A stretch of DNA of 47,606 nt from an uncultured Collinsella sp. (GTDB lineage Bacteria > Actinomycetota > Coriobacteriia > Coriobacteriales > Coriobacteriaceae), in contig CAAEEX010000066.1 in assembly GCA_900755005.1 (NCBI GenBank), positions 1 through 47,606 of the forward strand, read 5' to 3'. Positions 30,728 through 38,727 of the stretch are shown in pieces (position 1 is the stretch's first letter; each line of letters opens with the position of its first letter). Made by a program: the position numbers and the translations under genes. The notes under the pieces are model-generated. The model was not told where the DNA came from, did no database searches, and was given only the letters and a program-made list of their open reading frames with translations.

Positions 30728-31993
30728 ATGGAAAATGCAAAGTTAAAGAGCAGCAAGGTCTACGCATGGGTTCTCGTAATCGCGCTTGGCCTCATGTCTG
30801 CTGGTACGACCGGATCCTATAGCGTAATCGCCGGCTCCTTCGTCGCGCCCGTGTGCGAGGAGTTCGGGTTTGACTATTCAATCTTCTCGTATTACTTCAC
30901 CGCGACGCTCATCGGTCTTGCGGCGGCGCTTCCGTTTGTCGGAAAACTCATCCCCAAGGTTGTTGGCAAGGTTTGGCTCCCCGTCGTCGAGCTTATTCTG
31001 CTCGCCGCCGGCGCAGGCATGGCTTTCTACACCGAAGTTTGGATGTTCATCGCCGCTGGCGCCCTGATTGGCATTTGCTTCGCCTTCACCACCGGCGTCG
31101 CCATGTCCGACGTTATTGACCAGTGGTTCAAAAAATCTGGTGGCCTGGCAATTGGTCTTGCTTGGGCAGTGAACTCGATTTACATGCTCATCATGAGCCC
31201 CGTCATCACCTCTGTCATCGAGGCCGCTGGCTGGAGGACTGGTTATCTGGTGCTCGCTGGCGTCTCCGCCGTGCTCATTCTCCCCGCTTCCGTCCTGATT
31301 ATCCGCTATAAGCCTCAGGACAAGGGCATGCTGCCCTATGGCTACGTCGAGGGCGAGACGGTCGCCGAGACCGAGGAGACGACCGAGGATAGCACGCGTG
31401 GCGTTAGCTATGCGCGCGCCATTAAGTCGCCTGCCTTCTTCTTCTGCATCGGCTTCCTCTGCCTCGTTCAGCTCACTTGCTGCATGAACCAGCTCTTCCC
31501 GACGTATGCTTCCGAGGTTGGTTTTAGCCCCATGGTGGGCGGCTTCATGGTATCCGCTGCATCGCTCTTCGATCTGTTCCTCAATCCGATCGTCGGCACC
31601 ACTTGCGATAAGTTCGGCAGCACGAAGGCCATTCTGGGCTGGCTCGCTGTCTCCATCCTCTCCTTTGTCATGCTCATGATGAGCAGCGGCAACTCGACGC
31701 TCAGCATCTTCGCAGCAGGCGTGAACGACGTAATGTACGTCATCGCTGGCACTGCCCTGACCGTTTTGGTTATGGATGTCTTTGGCTCCCGCGATTTCGG
31801 TCGCATCTTCGCGCTGATCTGCTCCGTGGGCTATATCGTCGGCGCCTTTGGCATGCCCGTTATGATGAAGGTCTATGAGCTTGTCGGCTCCTTCCAGGGC
31901 GTCTTCATCTTCTGCATCGCATGCAACGTTATTATCGGCCTGTTCTTGCTGCTGGCAAAAAAGACTGGTAAGAACCTCTCCTGGGACGAATAG
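30728..31993 (+). CDS. MFS transporter, OFA-like (copy 2)
   Basis: This 421-residue membrane protein with about 12 helices is a close paralogue of the product of 26069. Shared blocks include ALGLMSAGTTGSYSVIAGSF, MSDVIDQWF, GWRTGYLVLAGVSA and LTCCMNQLFPTYASEVGF. ATG 30728 follows AGGAG and comes 11 bp after the carbamoyltransferase stop, so it is co-transcribed with both enzymes. The pair of transporters may divide uptake and product export, or be a dosage duplication. The codon use is strongly biased towards C-ending codons, unlike copy 1. Confidence 0.9.
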   Translation: MENAKLKSSKVYAWVLVIALGLMSAGTTGSYSVIAGSFVAPVCEEFGFDYSIFSYYFTATLIGLAAALPFVGKLIPKVVGKVWLPVVELILLAAGAGMAFYTEVWMFIAAGALIGICFAFTTGVAMSDVIDQWFKKSGGLAIGLAWAVNSIYMLIMSPVITSVIEAAGWRTGYLVLAGVSAVLILPASVLIIRYKPQDKGMLPYGYVEGETVAETEETTEDSTRGVSYARAIKSPAFFFCIGFLCLVQLTCCMNQLFPTYASEVGFSPMVGGFMVSAASLFDLFLNPIVGTTCDKFGSTKAILGWLAVSILSFVMLMMSSGNSTLSIFAAGVNDVMYVIAGTALTVLVMDVFGSRDFGRIFALICSVGYIVGAFGMPVMMKVYELVGSFQGVFIFCIACNVIIGLFLLLAKKTGKNLSWDE

Positions 31994-32042
31994 TCCGATT
32001 CGTCTTAGACATACGCTGTAGGGCTTAACCTGCAGCCGCTTT

Positions 32043-32072
32043 GGGGCATCGACAAACGTCGGTGCCCTTTTT
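32043..32072 (+). terminator. Intrinsic terminator after the deiminase operon
   Basis: GGGGCATCGAC (32043-32053) pairs with GTCGGTGCCC (32058-32067) around AAAC, with TTTTT directly after. Confidence 0.88.
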
Positions 32073-32079
32073 CATCGAA

Positions 32080-32108
32080 TGTGACAAAGGGACAGCCCCT
32101 TTGTCACA
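32080..32108. repeat. Short palindrome, copy 2
   Basis: The same TGTGACAAAGG/CCTTTGTCACA hairpin as at 25704, with identical 11-bp arms and loop GACAGCC. It is followed by ATTGAGTGGCTTGTAAA and the long inverted-repeat element, exactly as in copy 1. Confidence 0.85.
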
Positions 32109-32124
32109 TTGAGTGGCTTGTAAA

Positions 32125-32309
32125 TCGAGGTCTAATGCTTTTCCCGAGAAGTGAACGAGTCAAAATGGACCCCCGAAGCATCGACACTTTTGGCGAGCAA
32201 TTTCCTGCGGTTTTGCAGTCGAATCCTGCGGTTTTGATGCCTAAAAATGCCAATGCTTCGGGGGTCCAAAAACAGTCGTTCACTTCTCGGGAAAAGTATT
32301 AGACCTCGA
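32125..32309. repeat. 185-bp inverted-repeat (MITE-like) element, copy 2
   Basis: Same orientation and design as 25749-25934, with terminal inverted repeats beginning TCGAGGTCTAAT. The two copies differ by scattered substitutions, mostly in the interior; the left terminus has one change (A to G) so its arm pairing is slightly poorer. It lies just past the second MFS gene and its terminator. Confidence 0.8.
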
Positions 32310-32351
32310 GATATAGACGATGTTCGCGAGCGGCAATTAGAGCGTAAGCCT

Positions 32352-33485
32352 TTAGTTCTTTTTTGCAGAGAGCATGAGCCTAATTTCCGGATGGGTGTAT
32401 TCGTCGAAATCTTCTGCGGCTTCGGTGTCAAAGGTGTAGTACGACTTGATAGATTCGTCCTCCGTCTTGATGCTGATTTCTTTATATAGGGATCCGGCTA
32501 AAAATGTCTGTTTAAAATCATCCGACAGGCTGCATGGCGTGAGGAGGCCCGGTGTGGCAACGGAAATGTCCAGCCCGTTGAGCGGGGCGCAGAGCGTCGC
32601 GATGTCCTGCTCGGCGCGAGCGAGGTTGTCTGCAAGGCTTTCCTCGGGGTTGACCTGACTGGTGTAATCGACGTCCGTGAGCATGCCGTCTGCATCAAAA
32701 GAAAGGTAGACATAGGCTGCTTGAGCGCCAAGGTCATTGTCGCGCAGATAGCCGATAATGCGGTAGCCGTAGTCGTGATACGACTCGTATGGGTCGTCTG
32801 CCGCGACGCGTTCACACACGGGCTCCAGGGCATCTTGCGCGATGGCGAGCTGCTCGGCAACTGCAGCCTTTCTCGCCTGAAGCTCGTTATTTCCCTGGAC
32901 AAACTGCGGGATGTAGACGCCAAGCAGCACAATGGCGGGCACCACTGCGAGAGCTATGGCCTGCTTCTTGACGCTTGGAATCGTCACGCCGTATGCGTTT
33001 GCCATGGCCTCGGCATTGCTCGAGGTCTCGGCTAGCACGTCTGCCGCGGTGGCAACTGCCCCTACGGCGCCGGCGACCTCCGCGGCGCCGCCCAGGTTGC
33101 GCGCGAGATCGTTATCACTGTTCTTGAGCAGGCGGCCGGCAGCTTGCGTGGCGAGCACGCCGGCGACCTCCGCGGAGCGGTCTTTGTTGGTTTGGGCTAC
33201 CGCAAGCCTGCTCTGCAGCTCCTTCCACTGTTTGCCCTGCATTCCAAAGCGCGGCGCAAGAGCGCAATAGCAAAAGACGACGAGTTCGATTACGGTGAGT
33301 GCGATGGCGGTATATATGCCCGCGGGTTGGAATTCCTTTTGGTGGAACGCGATATCGTTGATCATTTGGAGCGGCAGCATGAGCAGACATGCTACGAACG
33401 ACATGACGAGTGCGGTCGCTGCGATCTTGGGGTACGCACAGTACCGCTGAATGCGTTTCTTTTCACGTTCGGTGAGCTGATGCAT
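32352..33485 (-). CDS. Membrane protein of unknown function
   Basis: This 377-residue protein is not one I recognise. It has a basic N-terminus (TEREKKRIQRY), two membrane helices (about 20-42 and 56-77), and a cytoplasmic Ala-rich helical stretch with coiled-coil character (about 85-165: QWKELQSRLAVAQTN; GGAAEVAGAVGAVATAADVL). A third helix (175-193) leads to a large extracellular C-terminal domain (about 200-377) rich in acidic residues and tyrosines (DPYESYHDYGYRIIGYL). The ATG at 33485 is chosen for GAGG five bases upstream; the frame stays open to 33716 but the added part is Arg-rich and crosses a repeat. Confidence 0.65.
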   Translation of the reverse strand: MHQLTEREKKRIQRYCAYPKIAATALVMSFVACLLMLPLQMINDIAFHQKEFQPAGIYTAIALTVIELVVFCYCALAPRFGMQGKQWKELQSRLAVAQTNKDRSAEVAGVLATQAAGRLLKNSDNDLARNLGGAAEVAGAVGAVATAADVLAETSSNAEAMANAYGVTIPSVKKQAIALAVVPAIVLLGVYIPQFVQGNNELQARKAAVAEQLAIAQDALEPVCERVAADDPYESYHDYGYRIIGYLRDNDLGAQAAYVYLSFDADGMLTDVDYTSQVNPEESLADNLARAEQDIATLCAPLNGLDISVATPGLLTPCSLSDDFKQTFLAGSLYKEISIKTEDESIKSYYTFDTEAAEDFDEYTHPEIRLMLSAKKN

Positions 33486-33688
33486 GGGGGCCTCGACTCT
33501 CATCGTTTTTCGGGGGCGATGCGCACACGCTCTTGAGTATAGATGAGTGGGGGAGCTGCTGCGGGGCGGCCCTACTTGCTGTTCGTGGACACCGTTCACC
33601 TTCGTTGCACAGGGATGGTTGGAGGGCTGGTTGGCGTCAAGTAACCGCCTCCGCCTTGTGGGCCGCCTCGAGGACAAGGCATAATGCA

Positions 33689-33717
33689 TGTGACAAAGGG
33701 GCAGTCCCTTTGCCACA
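33689..33717. repeat. Short palindrome, copy 3 (solo)
   Basis: TGTGACAAAGG with a matching arm that has one change (CCTTTGCCACA), followed by ATTGA as in the other copies but without the long element. It ends 15 bp before the dihydrouridine synthase start. Confidence 0.75.
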
Positions 33718-33732
33718 TTGATTTGAGAGTAG

Positions 33733-34692
33733 ATGTTGATGATTCTATCGCTTGCCCCTATGGAGGGGATTACCGGGCATGTGTTCCGTCGCGTGCACGC
33801 GGAGTGCTTCGGCGCACTCGATTGTTATTACACGCCGTTTTTGCCGCCGCCGCGCGTGGGCAACCGCTTTGGCGGTAAGGCGTTTAAAGAGGTCGATCCC
33901 GCCAATAACCAGGGGCTCAACGTGGTGCCTCAGCTGATGTCCAAGAACGCGGACGAGTTTGTGTGGGCGGCGCAGGTGCTCGCCGACATGGGTTACCGCG
34001 AGGTCAATCTCAACCTTGGCTGCCCCTCGGGCACGGTTGTTGCCAAGGGGAAGGGTTCGGGCTTTCTGCGCAACCTGGATGAGCTCGAGGTGTTCTTGGG
34101 TGACGTGTGCGAACGTTCGCCGTTGCCGGTGTCGGTAAAAACCAGGCTGGGGTTGGAGAGTGACGAGGAGTACGAGCGTGTGCTCGATCTATATTGCCGC
34201 ATGCCGCTAGCAGAGCTAATCGTGCATCCGCGCGTGCAAAAGGACCGCTATACGGGCTCGCCGCGCAAGGAGTTTTACGGCGAGACACTGGAGCGGGCGC
34301 CGTTTCCCGTGGCCTACAACGGTGACATCTTTGATCTTGAGGACATGGATGAGCTGGTAGAGGCCTATCCCGGAACGCGCCACGTAATGTTGGGACGCGG
34401 CCTGCTTGCGAACCCCGCGCTGGCTCGCATGGTTGCCGGCGGCCCTGCTGCTACGGCAGCTGAGCTGCAGCGCTTCCACGACACGCTGTTCGCAGCCTAT
34501 GCGGACGAGATTGGCGGCAACGCGGTCTTCCGCATGAAGGAGTGGTGGTTCTACGCCAGGTGCGCTTTCGCCGACCCCACTACCGTTCACAAGCTCGTAC
34601 GTAAGACCAAAAAGGCCGACGAATACCGCGCCGCCGTCAATCGCGTCTTTCGCGAGCAGCCACTTGCTCCTACCGCCCGCTTCCACGGCTAG
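33733..34692 (+). CDS. tRNA-dihydrouridine synthase
   Basis: This 319-residue TIM-barrel flavoprotein has LSLAPMEGITGHVFRRV at the N-terminus (FMN contact) and EVNLNLGCPSGTVVAKGKGSG with the catalytic cysteine. SVKTRLGL, LIVHPRVQKDRYTG and VAYNGDIFD (FMN phosphate contacts) follow, then MLGRGLLANPALAR. It reduces uridines in tRNA D-loops using NADPH. The family is sure; the subfamily is not. The start ATG 33733 (or 33739) lacks a strong ribosome-binding site, having only GAGAG nearby. Confidence 0.92.
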   Translation: MLMILSLAPMEGITGHVFRRVHAECFGALDCYYTPFLPPPRVGNRFGGKAFKEVDPANNQGLNVVPQLMSKNADEFVWAAQVLADMGYREVNLNLGCPSGTVVAKGKGSGFLRNLDELEVFLGDVCERSPLPVSVKTRLGLESDEEYERVLDLYCRMPLAELIVHPRVQKDRYTGSPRKEFYGETLERAPFPVAYNGDIFDLEDMDELVEAYPGTRHVMLGRGLLANPALARMVAGGPAATAAELQRFHDTLFAAYADEIGGNAVFRMKEWWFYARCAFADPTTVHKLVRKTKKADEYRAAVNRVFREQPLAPTARFHG

Positions 34693-34697
34693 TTAGT

Positions 34698-34782
34698 CAT
34701 TGGGGACGTTCTTTAACGACTACTCATTTAAGTACGTCCCCAATGAGTGGAACTACTCATTTAAGTGCGTCCCCAATGAGTG
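34698..34782. repeat. Palindromic intergenic repeat with internal tandem duplication
   Basis: CATTGGGGACGT (34698-34709) is inverted at 34734-34745. A 31-bp piece (34719-34749, starting ACTACTCATTTAAGT) is repeated directly at 34752-34782 with one change, adding a third arm. It fills the space between convergent genes. A related palindrome is at 41620-41673. Confidence 0.8.
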
Positions 34783-35028
34783 CTAGAGCAGGTTCTTCTG
34801 TACCCAGGTGATGATGTCGCTCGATTCGTAGAGTGGCTCGCCGTCAATGAACAGGCAGGGAACCTGGCGCTTTCCGCCGACGGCGATGAGCGTCTGCTCG
34901 GCATCGGGGTCGGTCGAGATATTGCGCTCGGGGATGGCCACGCCGTTATCGGCCAGGAAGCGCTTGACCTTTATGCAATACGGGCAGCCAGTCATAACGT
35001 AGAGCGCGAGTTCATGATCAGTAGCCAT
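34783..35028 (-). CDS. Glutaredoxin-like protein
   Basis: This 81-residue protein has a thioredoxin fold with active site GCPYC near the N-terminus, VPCLFIDG (cis-Pro region) and ESSDIITWVQKNL. It is a class I-type glutaredoxin that reduces disulfides with a low-molecular-weight thiol. ATG 35028 follows GGAG; a longer frame upstream has no signal. The stop codon touches the intergenic repeat. Confidence 0.9.
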   Translation of the reverse strand: MATDHELALYVMTGCPYCIKVKRFLADNGVAIPERNISTDPDAEQTLIAVGGKRQVPCLFIDGEPLYESSDIITWVQKNLL

Positions 35029-35079
35029 AAGTCTCCAATCGGTTGAGGTTTCGATTGAAATACCCAAAGCCGCTGCGGT

Positions 35080-35907
35080 CTATGCGTGAGCCGATGACGA
35101 CTCGATCGCCTGAACCAGAAACGCCGTGGCTCCGGTGCCGCAGGGCTTGTCGTAGTAGTCGATAAAGCGCTGATCGGCAAGATAGCCGTGGGCGAGGCCC
35201 AGGTATGCTTCGTCTTGGGGTTCGTGTCCCCAGTTAAGGCCAATCCATCGACGGTGCATTGCGACAAGCTTGCGCGCCTCGCTTCCATCCGGTTCGCCGT
35301 CGCCCATGGCGATCGAGAGCTGGCCCAGAATAGCGCGTTCAAGTTCCTTCATGTCGTTCCATGTCTCGGGGTCCATGTCCAGCAGTGCCTCGTTTGCTGC
35401 ATCGACGGCCTCGTCGCCATAGCGCGCCCGCGCCTCGGCACCGTAGCGCTCCTCGTTTTCCTGCACGGTGCGCCAGCGCTCCAATTGCGGCAGCACGGCG
35501 CCCATGAGCGAGACGGCTTCGTCGAGCGACATACCGGTGTTTTGTGCCAGGCGCGGGGCGCAATCCTCAATCATGGCCTCCATCGTGGTCTCGTAGGTGT
35601 ACTTGCCGTGGTCGTAGCACCACTTGCAGTAATGATCGGTCGTTGCGCCGTGAGCATCGGTGCCGCAGTCGTCGGGCGTGAGTATCATGCCGCAGCTCTG
35701 GCAATAGTGCTCGGGCATTTCGAGCAGGTGGGACAGCGGCTCTCCGGTTATGGCGGCAATGAGCTTCATCATGTCGATGCCCGGCGTGACTTCGCCGCGT
35801 TCCCAACGGCTGACGGCTTGGCGTGTGACGAAGAGCTTGGCGGCGAGTTGCTCTTGGGTGAGATTGTTGTCGCGGCGGATGGCGATGAGCTTTTCTGCAA
35901 AGGCCAT
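35080..35907 (-). CDS. XRE HTH - zinc ribbon - TipAS fusion regulator
   Basis: This 275-residue protein has three parts. Residues 1-62 are an XRE/Cro helix-turn-helix (NLTQEQLAAKLFVTRQAVSRW). Residues 66-105 are a short zinc ribbon with cysteines at 69, 72, 94 and 97 (YCQSCGMIL, HYCKWCYDHGKY). Residues about 150-270 look like the TipAS ligand-recognition domain (RARYGDEAVDAANEALL; HRRWIGLNWGHEP; FIDYYDKPCGTGATAFL). TipAS binds thiopeptide antibiotics in MerR-type TipA; here it is joined to an XRE reader instead. The ATG has AAAGGAG upstream. The target is unknown; no efflux gene adjoins. Confidence 0.85.
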   Translation of the reverse strand: MAFAEKLIAIRRDNNLTQEQLAAKLFVTRQAVSRWERGEVTPGIDMMKLIAAITGEPLSHLLEMPEHYCQSCGMILTPDDCGTDAHGATTDHYCKWCYDHGKYTYETTMEAMIEDCAPRLAQNTGMSLDEAVSLMGAVLPQLERWRTVQENEERYGAEARARYGDEAVDAANEALLDMDPETWNDMKELERAILGQLSIAMGDGEPDGSEARKLVAMHRRWIGLNWGHEPQDEAYLGLAHGYLADQRFIDYYDKPCGTGATAFLVQAIESSSAHA

Positions 35908-36015
35908 GACGGCTCCTTTCTGCTGTTTGTTGCTTTAAGCATACGCGGCGGCCGGCACCCTTCCAAGCAACCGTTGGTTGCGCGACGGGGACCGCGGCGA
36001 AGAATTGCGCGCAAC

Positions 36016-36047
36016 ACCCCACGCCTCCATGCCGTACAATGACCGGC
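36016..36047 (+). promoter_or_regulatory. Promoter for a probably leaderless trmO mRNA
   Basis: TACAAT (36035-36040) is a good -10 box seven bases before the ATG at 36048, so the transcript would start at or next to the start codon. No ribosome-binding site is present upstream. The -35 region is weak (GCAACA near 36011-36016). Confidence 0.4.
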
Positions 36048-36785
36048 ATGGAACCTATTGCACACATACATACCGACCTGCCGCAGAAGTTCGGCATCCC
36101 ACGCAACAGCTTTTTGGCGCCCCATCTGCAGGGACGCATCGTCTTTGAGCCGGAATTTGCCTCCAACGCTGCAGTTGAGGGTCTGGACTCCTTCTCTCAC
36201 CTATGGCTGCTGTGGTGCTTCGAAAACGGAACGCCCGGCGGCACGGCTAAAGACATAGCCGCCGATGCCAAAACGCAGGACAGGTCCGGCACCAACGCAA
36301 AATGGTCGAAAACCGTGCGCCCGCCGCGTCTGGGTGGAGCCGAACGCGTGGGCGTGTTTGCCACGCGCAGTCCGTTTCGCCCTAATCCCATCGGGCTCAC
36401 CTGCGTCAAGCTTGATCGTGTCGAGCTCACCGACGATGGTCCCATCATCCATGTGCTGGGGGCCGACCTGCGCGACGGTGCGCCCATCTACGACATTAAG
36501 CCTTACATTCCGTTTGCGGACTGTCACCCGGATGCGACGGGCGGCTGGATTGAGGACGCGCCATGGCAAGAGCTCGATGTCGAGCTCCCGCAAGCGCTGC
36601 GGGACATGGTCCCGGACACAAAGCTCCCCGGCTTGATCGAGGTGCTCCGCCAAGATCCGCGCCGTGCGGGCAGCAAACACGAGCCAAACCGCGTTTACCA
36701 TTTGGCTTACGCTGGGCTTGACATATCGTTTACGGTCGACGGAACCAGGTTGACGATAACCGCCATCAACGACGCGCGAGACTAA
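36048..36785 (+). CDS. trmO: tRNA (N6-threonylcarbamoyladenosine-37-N6)-methyltransferase TrmO
   Basis: This 245-residue protein is of the TsaA/TrmO beta-barrel family. It starts MEPIAHIHTDLPQKFGIPRN. The SAM and substrate sites are RVGVFATRSPFRPNPIGLT, then VLGADLRDGAPIYDIKPYIPFAD. The C-terminal RAGSKHEPNRVYHLAYAGLD corresponds to the extra domain of bacterial TrmO. It methylates t6A37 in threonine tRNAs. An earlier ATG at 36039 lies within the -10 box, so 36048 is preferred. Confidence 0.92.
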   Translation: MEPIAHIHTDLPQKFGIPRNSFLAPHLQGRIVFEPEFASNAAVEGLDSFSHLWLLWCFENGTPGGTAKDIAADAKTQDRSGTNAKWSKTVRPPRLGGAERVGVFATRSPFRPNPIGLTCVKLDRVELTDDGPIIHVLGADLRDGAPIYDIKPYIPFADCHPDATGGWIEDAPWQELDVELPQALRDMVPDTKLPGLIEVLRQDPRRAGSKHEPNRVYHLAYAGLDISFTVDGTRLTITAINDARD

Positions 36786-36897
36786 CCAGCCATTCGTCCG
36801 CACCCGTCAAATTAAGCGCCAAACTCCGCCCCAAAACCGCCCACGCTGGTGGACAATAACGCCTACCGAAACAATCCGCTTTGCACGGGAGCTCAGC

Positions 36898-38109
36898 ATG
36901 AAATACGACTTTACCTCGCTTATCGACCGCCACGGTATGGACGCCATCGCCGTTGACTCCTGGGGCGAGATCCCCGGCATGGCTCCGAACGCACCCGACG
37001 AGGGCTTCGACCGCATCCCCATGTGGGTGGCGGATATGAATTTTGCCACGGTGCCCACGGTTCAGGAACACATCATTCAGCGCGCCCAGCATCCCATGTT
37101 TGGCTATTTCAATCCGCGTGACGAGTACTTCGACCGCATCATCGAATGGCAGACCCGCCGTAATGGCGTCGAAGGCCTGCTCCCTGAGCAGATCGGCTAC
37201 GAAAACGGCGTACTGGGCGGTGTCGTGTCGACGTTGCGCGCATATGTCCAGCCGGGCGATGCGGTGCTGGTCCACAGTCCCACCTACATCGGCTTTACCA
37301 AGTCCATCGAGGCCGCGGGCTATCGCATTGTCCACAGCCCGCTTAAACTCGACGACCAGGGCGTGTGGCGCATGGACTTTGAGGACATGGAGCGCAAGCT
37401 CGCACAAAACCATATCCATGCCGCCGTGTTCTGCTCGCCGCACAATCCCTGCGGCCGCGTATGGGAGCGCGACGAGATCGAACGTGCCATGGACATCTAT
37501 CGTCAGCACGATTGCGTGGTGATCTCGGATGAGATTTGGTCCGATATCATCCTGCCGGGCCACAAGCATATCCCGACGCAGTCGGTGAGCGAGGACGCCC
37601 ACATGCGCACGGTTGCCCTCTACGCGCCCAGCAAGACGTTTAACCTGGCGGGCCTGGTCGGCAGCTACCACATCATCTATAACGAGACGCTGCGCGACCG
37701 CGTGTGCGCCGTGTCCGACAAGACCCACTACAACGAGATGAACGTCATCTCCATGCATGCGCTTATCGGTGCCTACCAGCAGCAGGGCTACGAGTGGCTC
37801 GATGAGCTCAATGAGGTCATCGAGGGCAACGTCGACTACTTCTGCAATTACGTGGACAAGCATTTTGCGGGCGTGTCCTATTCGCGTCCGCAGGGCACCT
37901 ACATGGTGTTTCTGGACTGCACCGAGTGGTGCCGCGAGCATGGCCGCGATATTCAGTGGCTGCTCGACGAGGGGGCGCGCGTGGGCGTGGGGTATCAGGA
38001 CGGCCGCCCGTTCCACGGGCCCTGCCACATTCGCGTGAATCTGGCGCTGCCGCTTTCGCGCGTAAGGGAGGCGTGCGACCGCCTGGACCGCTACGTTTTT
38101 GGGGTATAG
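36898..38109 (+). CDS. PatB/MalY-family PLP-dependent aminotransferase (C-S beta-lyase type)
   Basis: This 403-residue fold-type I PLP enzyme has IPMWVADMNFATVPTVQEHI near the N-terminus, a signature of the PatB/MalY group. It also has NGVLGGVVSTLRAYVQPGD, FCSPHNPCGRVW, VISDEIWSDIIL and the Schiff-base lysine in YAPSKTFNLAGL. Members cleave cystathionine or other cysteine conjugates to pyruvate, ammonia and a thiol. The exact substrate cannot be told from sequence. The ATG follows GGGAG. Confidence 0.9.
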   Translation: MKYDFTSLIDRHGMDAIAVDSWGEIPGMAPNAPDEGFDRIPMWVADMNFATVPTVQEHIIQRAQHPMFGYFNPRDEYFDRIIEWQTRRNGVEGLLPEQIGYENGVLGGVVSTLRAYVQPGDAVLVHSPTYIGFTKSIEAAGYRIVHSPLKLDDQGVWRMDFEDMERKLAQNHIHAAVFCSPHNPCGRVWERDEIERAMDIYRQHDCVVISDEIWSDIILPGHKHIPTQSVSEDAHMRTVALYAPSKTFNLAGLVGSYHIIYNETLRDRVCAVSDKTHYNEMNVISMHALIGAYQQQGYEWLDELNEVIEGNVDYFCNYVDKHFAGVSYSRPQGTYMVFLDCTEWCREHGRDIQWLLDEGARVGVGYQDGRPFHGPCHIRVNLALPLSRVREACDRLDRYVFGV

Positions 38110-38130
38110 GGGGCGCTCGATTCGAGTGCT

Positions 38131-38173
38131 GCCCCATGCGCCCACGCCGTCAAAATGCGTGGGCGCATGGGGC
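38131..38173. other. Very stable 17-bp hairpin between convergent genes
   Basis: The arms at 38131-38147 and 38157-38173 (GCCCCATGCGCCCACGC and its complement) pair perfectly around a 9-nt loop. No T-run follows on either strand, so classic intrinsic termination is not assured. It may still block read-through between the converging genes. Confidence 0.7.
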
Positions 38174-38205
38174 GCAGAGGGTAGCGAGCGCGTTTTTCGC
38201 ATTCG

Positions 38206-38685
38206 CTACTTTTCCTGAATCTGCTTGCCGCAAAGATGCTCAATTGAAATCTCGTAGAGTTGGACGCCCTTGATGTCTTTGGCGATTTCCTCCTCGACTT
38301 CTTCGGCAGAAGGGTAGTACTTAAGCGCGAGCTGGCGGACTTTGTCCTCGATAAACGCAGGCGCTTCATCTACCAGGCGGCAACGGCCAAAGACCACGGT
38401 GCTCATGACGTAAGGAGCCCAGTCGCCGTCCTTGTACCACTCGTTGCCGTAAACGGTAAAGCAGACTTTATCGTCACGCCTGAGCGAATCGACCTTGTGG
38501 CCGGCCTTGGCGCCATGGAAATAAATCTTGTCGTGCTCGGCGTCAAAGAAGTAGTTGACGGGAATGGCATAGGGGTAGCCATCATCGCCGTTGACGGCAA
38601 AGACGCCGCGCTTACAGGTGGCGAGCAACTCGCGCGCTTCCTCGTCAGTGATGGCGCGTTTCTTTCGACGTAAGGGCCTAAACAT
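38206..38685 (-). CDS. Pyridoxamine 5'-phosphate oxidase-fold flavoprotein
   Basis: This 159-residue split-barrel protein has TDEEARELLATCKRGVFAVN, DGYPYAIPVNYFFD, KIYFHGAKAGHKVDSLRRD, VCFTVYGNEW and VVFGRCRLVD. This matches the NimA-like/PNPOx-type flavin-binding family, of which some members reduce nitroimidazoles. MFRPLRRKKRAI at 38685 follows AAGGAAG and is the chosen start. It probably binds FMN or haem; physiological substrate unknown. Confidence 0.88.
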   Translation of the reverse strand: MFRPLRRKKRAITDEEARELLATCKRGVFAVNGDDGYPYAIPVNYFFDAEHDKIYFHGAKAGHKVDSLRRDDKVCFTVYGNEWYKDGDWAPYVMSTVVFGRCRLVDEAPAFIEDKVRQLALKYYPSAEEVEEEIAKDIKGVQLYEISIEHLCGKQIQEK

Positions 38686-38727
38686 CGTTGGCTTCCTTTC
38701 TGGCTGTGCATGGTGGTTGAGCACAAA

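Noticed and set aside
33485..33716. N-terminal extension of the membrane protein ending at 32352
   Set aside because: The added 77 residues are Arg/Ser/Pro-rich, cross a palindromic repeat and have no ribosome-binding site.
36766..38202. 478-residue minus-strand frame
   Set aside because: Antisense to the PLP enzyme, whose motifs are all in order.
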